From NCBI RefSeq assembly GCF_963583255.1, contig NC_084808.1, forward strand, positions 10,315,501 through 10,379,500: a stretch of DNA of 64,000 bases, read 5' to 3'. This document shows positions 58,066 through 64,000 of the stretch, piece by piece; the first letter of the stretch is position 1, and every line of letters begins with the position of its first letter. This DNA comes from Pyrus communis (Eukaryota; Streptophyta; Magnoliopsida; Rosales; Rosaceae). A program made the position numbers and the translations under genes. The notes under the pieces were generated by a model. The model saw nothing but the letters and a program-made list of their open reading frames with translations. It searched no databases and was not told the DNA's origin.

Positions 58066-58780
58066 TCATGCCTCATTTTTAGCAACTACGTCCTTTTTTT
58101 TTTTTTTTTTTGTCTTCAACTGGCTTCAAGGCAAGCCCCTGATATTCACGTGGCGCTAACCTTCCACAATCTTCTGATAAATTTAGATAGGAGTCCCTCA
58201 AAATACACCCAAAGATTTGGGAGAACTGCCCAATTTCAGAAGCTTTGGTTCCTCCATAATCTTTAACACGTACATGCTTGGTTCTTTGAGTGACAAGAGA
58301 GATACGATCAAGTGAACCTTCATCTATTCCACCCATATGGTTGTAAATAAGCATGATAGATAGGAGAACCACTAAGGAAAATATATGTGTGCCATACGTT
58401 TCCGTCCGATCAAAAGTGTCATTATCCAATGGTAATAGATTGTATTTTGTCTCATCCAGTGCAGTTCTCTTAAATGGTGCATTCCAACACCATAGCCCTT
58501 TTGTACATGGGTGATGTGTAAATGCTACTTGAAATCCGCCACTCATTTTGAAGTTCTGAAAAGCTGGTTAAGAATAAAGCTTTTGCCCTGGCAGGCATGG
58601 CCCCAACTGACGATACCAATGGGTTATGAGCTGTAGCATGGAGACAACCTCTTGATCCCTCCGGAACTTCCCATTCTTGTCGAGCAGAAGAGCTGTATCG
58701 ACTTCGGGGGACCCGATTGCGAAGGCGAGGAAAACAATGACGGCAACGGCGATGCCGGTTAAGAGTCGTCTTCGCCTCTG
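58066..58780 (-). pseudogene. Guanylate-binding-protein (GB1/RHD3-type GTPase) gene fragment
   Basis: On the minus strand, frame pieces join into the N-terminal part of a plant guanylate-binding protein. KNGKFRRDQEVVSMLQL (58680-58625) is followed, in another frame, by a P-loop GHACQGKS with SFILNQL (58602-58560). Then come SGGFQVAFTHHPCTKGLWCWNAPFKRTALDETKYNLLPL, THIFSLVVLLSIMLIYNHMGGIDEGSLDRISLVTQRTKHVRV and EIGQFSQIFGCILRDSYLNLSEDCGRLAPREYQGLALKPV. The usual LDSEG switch motif is lost (LDNDTFD). A run of about 18 A (minus strand, 58094-58111) splits the conserved glycine/Arg-Asp-Val step, and DVVAKNEA resumes beyond it. It lies near the primer-site end of an LTR element, so it was probably captured. 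The hydrophobic start LLTGIAVAVIVFLAFAIGS may come from another sequence. Confidence 0.82.
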
Positions 58781-59021
58781 AAAATTTTCATATGTTTTAC
58801 CCTCTGAAGTATTCCCATGTTTTATTGTTGGTCTTAGTTACGACGTCGTGTAGTGATTGTGCTTTCCTTCATCCAGCTAACTGAGAACAAGGGATAGAGA
58901 CAGTTGAGGGTTTTAATTTGGGCACATAGAAGAATAGAAAAACTTATCTAGGTTTTTGGCCCGTGCCCCCATTGTGGTGTGGGTGAAACCATGACTTCTC
59001 AAATACGGCTTTTTGTACGAA

Positions 59022-59040
59022 TTCCCACAGATGGCATCAA
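59022..59040 (-). other. Primer binding site of the minus-strand LTR element
   Basis: The minus strand reads TTGATGCCATCTGTGGGAA next to the LTR edge at 59042, a variant of the common gypsy primer site. It fixes the element's direction. Confidence 0.6.
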
Positions 59041-59222
59041 CTGTTGGAGTGAAAAATTTTAGATACTTCAATTCTCCACCAACAAGTAATCTTGAACACA
59101 TTAAGAAGCTTTAGACACCATCTTTGCTCACTATCAATGAGGGAGGAGGGGGACCTACAATAAAACACTCTAACACTCAAGTTAGTGTTTGTTTAGGATA
59201 CTTGTAAAATGTAGAACGATCT

Positions 59223-60387
59223 TGTTTGGGCAAGATTTCCCTCGCACAGCTCCCTAGGGGTGTGGCACTTAGTTGGTTGTCGGGCGAGCTCTTGCCGCTT
59301 GGTGTGCTGCAAGATAAGTTAATTGTTAGTTGGTTTGAAAGGTGCCTTTGTAGGGCCTTTGGTGTAGGCCTTGATGCTCGCAATCAAAACTAACAAGGAT
59401 TTAGGTGTGCTACTGTTATCTCAGTATAACAGATGTTGAATAAGTATGGTTTAAGTTGATTACTTGCACCCCAAGTTACTTAAACTTCTTGATATCAAAG
59501 GATTGTCACAAATGGGTTAAGTCTGCATTAAGTTCTTTTTCTTGCCTTGTGAACAAGAACTTTTAATTCATAATCTTGTATGTCCACAATGAAGGGAGTT
59601 CAGGGCCCTTTTAACCATTTCCTAGAACACAGTTTGTTCTTAAAGAAAACAGGTTTATTAAGTTAACTAGATTCGAATGTAAATGGGACTCTTAAGTAGA
59701 AAACAGTGGAAACATCTTGAATACATGTTGGAAAGTAAGTTAAGCGATGGATTTACTAAATAAAAGTACAAACAAAGAAACTCGGGCAAGATTTCACCTT
59801 GTCGGGCAAGGTTGAACTTCTTGTAACCACTTTTCTTTGAGTTTGCAGATGTTGTATGCTGAAAGGGATGGAAGGTAAACATGTTTTACACTACATAATT
59901 GATACTACAACACTAAAGGAAGATAGCAGAGCTTTTACACTAGACAAAAGATAACTTTTCTAAGGGAACTATAGCTAAAAGGAATGAATCTGGACAAGTT
60001 TCAGCTTTTTGGGTACGAACTAGCTTGAGAGCAGAGTTTGTATGTCTTTTGATTGGTTGTTTGAGTGTCCTTGTCTCTGGTGTCTCTTTCTCCTTTTATA
60101 GGCTATTTGGCCCGATTGTCTTAGCTTTGTTTTTGGCCAATGGCTCTCGCAGGGCAGTGAGTCATCACTTAATAACTTGTCATGCCCTTGAAAAGGTGTT
60201 TTTGGCTGGTGGTGAGTTGGTTTCTATTAGCCATCACTTCCAATTATAGGCACATGGCCTATACCTTGGCTGAAATGGCTTCAATATGCTTCAAGCCTTT
60301 CAACTGGGTTTCGGGTAATTCTCCATTTACTTTTGCATCCTTGGGCCTCCTTATCATAAAGCCCAATGTTAAATATTAACCCAAACA
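59223..60387 (+). mobile_element. Probable 5' LTR of a PMD-carrying element
   Basis: It begins TGTTTGGGCAAG and ends TAACCCAAACA; TGTTTGGG and CCCAAACA are a perfect 8-bp inverted pair with TG...CA ends. It interrupts the LTR that begins at 59042. GGGCAAG-type phrases recur inside it. No partner LTR lies in the window, so the call rests on its ends and on the interruption. Confidence 0.6.
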
Positions 60388-60692
60388 ATGCCCCCTTTAA
60401 TCATTATTAAGTCTACTAATCGAGATATTAATAATGATTAAACACTAGCTGCATGCTTTAACTCGAGACTTGCACCATTTAAACAACCATTTAAGAATAA
60501 ACCTTTGCACTAAACCACGATCTTCAACGTTAACTAACTGCCCGTTATATAACCTCTATTTAAATTTCTCGGCCAACACTTCCAGCAATCTTTATTCTTT
60601 GAGTTTCCAGAATTTCCAAAATCATCTTGCCTTTGCAGTTCTTTCTTGCTTTCTGCCTTTGATTTTCTTCATTGTGTTCCCAAAAACCAACC
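60388..60692 (+). other. Leader between the LTR and the PMD gene
   Basis: About 300 bases without a clear tRNA primer site; pyrimidine-rich sequence precedes the ATG at 60693. Confidence 0.4.
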
Positions 60693-63600
60693 ATGGCACC
60701 AAAAACTCGTCCTGCATGTGAGTCTGGTAAGGGAATCGTCAACCTACGCCATCAATTCAACAACCTTCATGGCCCTCAAGCAAGCCTTAATTCGTCGATT
60801 TTCTTCAAAGAAGAGGGAGTACACTCCCTGGGGTCGGCCTGGACTGCTCAATTCCTGATTCCAGTGGAGAGCAACATGCCTGTTGCTAATTGGTTCACCC
60901 TTAGCCCTTATTCCACTGAGGCTGGCATCTCAGCCTCCAAGTGGTCCAATTTTAGAAGAGGTTTTCCACCGATAAGGGATGAAGCTTGGTTACAATGAGT
61001 GGACGAGCTCGAGCCCATCTGGAAACAGAAATGGATGGCTAATGGGATCTACAATAGGACCAATAGATTTGATTTTAGAATGGATCCCATGTCTCCTACA
61101 GTCCTCGACATGGCTCAGGTCTTCCAGCTAAAGCCCTCGGGCAAGTGTGTGGACATCACCCACGATTGGTCTTCACCCTCTTACCCGATTACTGAAAGCT
61201 CAAGCGCATCTGAGTCTATCACTCGATTGGAGTACAACTCCTCGACTTTCAAAAGCTATGGAAAGTCTTTCGCGAACTTCATCCCATTTGCAAATAAGAC
61301 TTTCAGCTCACCCTCCTCTACTGTAGATAGGACTCATGAGCACATGTATTTCATCTTATACTGATTGAACAAACATGTGTTCCTAAACAAGTCCAAATGA
61401 GTAAAATTGGAGTGAATTCCCTTGGTGGTGACACTGCACTCATTTGATGATGTCGCCACAAAGCCCTTCCTCCTCACACACATCTATCATCTCCTCTACG
61501 ATATGACTGTAGGCGAGCCCTTAGAGACCATCATCCACGGGCCAACCTGGATGGTCCAACTATGGCTTTAGTGGTAATTCCCCGAGTTTCAGGCACCAAA
61601 CTTGGAGTTCCCTAAAGGAGTAGCTCCAATTCACATCCTGGCAAAGGTTTCCCTTACAAACCATTGGACTCTAGCCTGCCTATACTTCTTCAGAGTCTGT
61701 TGAACTTGGGAAAACTTGGAGTGGAGGGCATTTATACTTAAGAAGTATCCATGGTTCTTAAATAAGATATTCCAAGATGCTTTTGGAGAGGATGCCAGCA
61801 GTCTTTGCAAGGAAAAGTTTATGAGTTGCATCTAGCAAAGAGATTTGGCGTGGGGAATGCACAGTGACCGAACTAGTTATGAGCGCAGGCTGAAGGTCTA
61901 CCACCTTAATTTCCGTGGTTGGCAGCTGGGATTTAGGTAGGCCATCCTAGTGCCCTACTTCAACTCTATGCACTGTGGAACTTCTTTCTGCCTTCGCACT
62001 CCCTCAGAAGTGACATTTTGGGCAGCTTAGCACAGTTTGGAAGTGATAAGCAAAAGTGCCCATAAGCCCTTGGCGTTGAACTTTGAGTGTACCCCTTCTT
62101 TTGCCACTTGGTGGAAGGCTAAGTGGTCAAAGAAGTATGAGGGAGACATCAGAGAGGCCGATGATCGACTCTTCGGGCAAGTCTTCTTTAACTCTCTGCC
62201 CAAGAAGGAGGAGTTCGAGAGTTGGAAGGAGGCTATCAACCAGAAGAACCATCTATCTTATAGGTATAACCTATTGCCATTTCTCTGTCTCTTTCTTTAA
62301 TGCTTTTATCATCTGTGGTGGTCTAATTCTTTTCCTGATTTGTAGCCCAAGGTAACACTGAAAAAGTGGAAGTCGGGCCAAAAAAAGAAGTTGTAGATGC
62401 TCTGGTCCTCCAAGATGTTGTTGTTAAGGCAGCAAGGCAAGAGGCAGGGTCCAGCTAAGCTGTTAGAGATATTTATGAGCTCTTCAATAACTTAAAGGCC
62501 AAGGCTGGGCCTGAAGTGGAGACGCAATCAACTAGGCGGGCAAGGGTGACTGTGGTGGAGACTTCAGAGTCTGAGCCCGAGGAGAAGCCTCAGCCTCGAC
62601 TTGCTTTGCCTGGCCTAAAGGCAACTCCCACCAAGAAGATAACCAAGTCACAAACTTCTCAATCTTCAAAGCCTTCTTATGCCCATCCAACTGAAGCGGG
62701 CAAGAAGAAGCAAAAATCCTCCAGTAAGTGTTTTTAGCCTTAGTCTTCTTCTTTTCAACATTTGATCTTTTTGAGTCTTTGAACTAACATACTTTTTCCT
62801 TTTGTAATCAGGGCCTCCAGCCTCTAAGAAGCTTGCCCCTACTTGAGGAATTCAAGGTAGAGCTTTCAATCCTAAGTACTAAATTACTTTTGAAATTTAC
62901 CTCTCTCAGCACTTTAACTAATTCTCTGTTATTGTTTTGTTTGAAACACGATACTAAGGCAGAGGCGACTTCCCATCCCGAGCCTTCTTCTCCTCCAGCT
63001 CGAGCGATGCATCTTTCCCCTCGTCAGGCCAAGCCCTCAAAGGTATACTTCTCTCACATTCCTGGTTAAGCTTGTGATTCACCAAGTTTCGAAGCTAATA
63101 ACCATCTTCATTCTTTTTTAGGCAAAGATTGGAGCACCTGCATCTTCAGTCGAACAAAGTTCAGCTCCTTCAACTCTTCCTCCAACGATGCTGGTGACTT
63201 CCACTTCCCAGTTTAATCCAACAATTGGGTAGATGTTGCACTTTGTGGAGGATGATAGCACTTCAATAAGTACCATTTTCCTCAAGCCCTTATGAATCTC
63301 CTTTTAAGTTCTCCCTTAACTTGTAAATACTTTGTTTTGCCTTCTCTTAGTCTTCTTCAATGCATGAGGCCACCAAGCAACCACCAACAATATTTAGGGA
63401 ACTACTAGTCCTTGAGATCCCTATGGTCTCAAAAGTGACTAGCCCGCGGGCTCCTCAAGCTGTTTCTTGGGCCAGCCTACCTGTTTCTCCTCAGGCAGTT
63501 GCAACAACAGAGATCCCTCCTTCACAAGCTCAAAGGCCAGCTCAGGTATAAAAGTCTTCTCATTTCCGCTCTTTCTTTACCTTAAGCATGACTCAATTTT

Positions 63601-63720
63601 CTGACTCGTTTTTCCCTTGGCGTGTGGCAGGCTTCTAGTGAGGGCTCAAGCAAATCTCTTCGGCCCGTAACACATAAAGTGGTTTTTCCCAAGCCTCTTA
63701 AGGCCTTTAGGTCATAGGGA
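60693..63720 (+). pseudogene. Plant mobile domain (aminotransferase-like PMD) gene, multi-exon, decayed
   Basis: From the ATG at 60693 one frame reads MAPKTRPACESGKG...SAWTAQFLIP...SKWSNFRRGFPPIRDEAWLQ, then past a TGA (60996) VDELEPIWKQKWMANGIYNRT...MSPTVLDMAQVFQLKPSGKCVDITHDW. It continues past TGAs at 61362, 61398 and about 61413 through PFLLTHIYHLLYDMTVGEP, GPTWMVQLWL and TFWAA, ending in NFECTPSFATWWKAKW (about 62100). This is the PMD pattern seen in plant transposons and MAIL-type proteins. Likely introns with GT/AG ends: 62264-62345, 62724-62811, 62857-62958 (weak acceptor), 63043-63121, 63270-63350 and 63546-63630. They separate short Ser/Pro/Lys-rich exons. Several stops fit TGG-to-TGA changes. 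The 3' end is unclear. Role of the domain in transposons is unknown. Confidence 0.75.
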
Positions 63721-64000
63721 TTCCCATCCCTCAGCTGAAGAAGACTGATGTCGCCGCCACCTCCACTTACGGGCCTCTTTCCTCAGTTCTAACTAAAGCT
63801 GCCTCCTCTGATGCTGTCTCTGGATGTGCTGGAGTGATGTCTCATCCCCTTGCCTCCATGCAGCCACGGTCGCATTGCCCGAACTAGTCAGGGAGTTTGG
63901 GAAAATTAGGACCAAGTTGAGGTCCCCAAGGTGTCCCTTTGAGCCCTAAAATCTTCAAGATCAGCATTAGGTCTTTAAGGAATGGATGCAAAGGGATTTC

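Larger units (their letters stand above)
54931..59222 (-). mobile_element. Minus-strand LTR element, cut by the next insertion
   Basis: Bases 54931-55112 and 59042-59222 are direct repeats (GGTACTTCAATTCTCCA, CAAGTAATCTTGAACAC, AGCTTTAGACACCATC). On the minus strand the 59042 repeat is followed by TTGATGCCATCTGTGGGAA (59040-59022), a variant of the gypsy primer site TTGGCGCCGTCTGTGGGAA. The repeats are therefore LTR ends and the element reads leftward. The 5' LTR is broken off at 59222 by the LTR beginning at 59223. A second primer-region-like stretch lies near 57490-57580, which hints at rearrangement. No gag or pol recognised; the interior has a GTPase gene fragment. Confidence 0.68.

Noticed and set aside
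60025..60249. Hydrophobic ORF (74 codons) inside the LTR at 59223-60387
   Set aside because: No known domain and it lies within the proposed LTR; not supported as a gene.

Overview
The window is nuclear DNA of a flowering plant. It has spliced genes with GT/AG introns, plant Ty3/gypsy and Ty1/copia retrotransposons, a Cassandra-type 5S-derived LTR, many MITE-like foldbacks and long AT-rich spacers. The style of the MITEs, the LTR families and the plant-mobile-domain gene suggests a woody rosid, most likely Rosaceae; that placement is inference from resemblance only. No bacterial features, CRISPR arrays or convincing tRNA/rRNA genes were seen.

Only two host genes look intact. One is a seven-exon receptor-like cytoplasmic kinase of class VI on the minus strand (9640-12758, 383 residues, all kinase motifs present). 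The other is a single-exon gene for the U4/U6.U5 tri-snRNP 27 kDa protein on the plus strand (53480-54016, 178 residues). Almost everything else is transposon-derived.

Layout: 1-2043 spacer with SSRs, a 121-bp MITE and a Cassandra solo LTR, both with perfect target duplications. 2044-7238 decayed Tekay-like chromovirus pol plus its 3' LTR. 7239-16241 spacer, the kinase gene and simple repeats. 16242-18147 solo LTR of the same family. 18148-23272 spacer with a SINE candidate and a TIR element. 23273 to about 45150 a minus-strand Tat-type gypsy element, opened up by a plus-strand LTR element (27819-33262) and by a copia element (35351-44256). The copia element is itself interrupted by a chromovirus-family LTR (36369 to about 40688), which carries a further LTR-like insertion (37503-39163). 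46425-52581 another solo LTR of the chromovirus family, with a 2981-bp LTR-like element nested inside. 53480-54629 the snRNP gene and a LINE fragment. 54931-59222 a minus-strand LTR element with a piece of a guanylate-binding-protein GTPase gene. 59223 to the end an LTR followed by a decayed multi-exon plant-mobile-domain gene.

The most unusual signal is in the chromovirus-family LTRs. Four separate copies carry tandem short stem-loops in which a fixed frame surrounds a variable stem, and the two arms of that stem change together between copies. This looks like a selected RNA or DNA structure inside an LTR. Other points worth a second look are the captured GTPase fragment, the PMD gene inside an apparent LTR element, the antisense ORF of the Tat-like element with its inverted homologue, and a recurrent TG-to-TA / TGG-to-TGA decay pattern.
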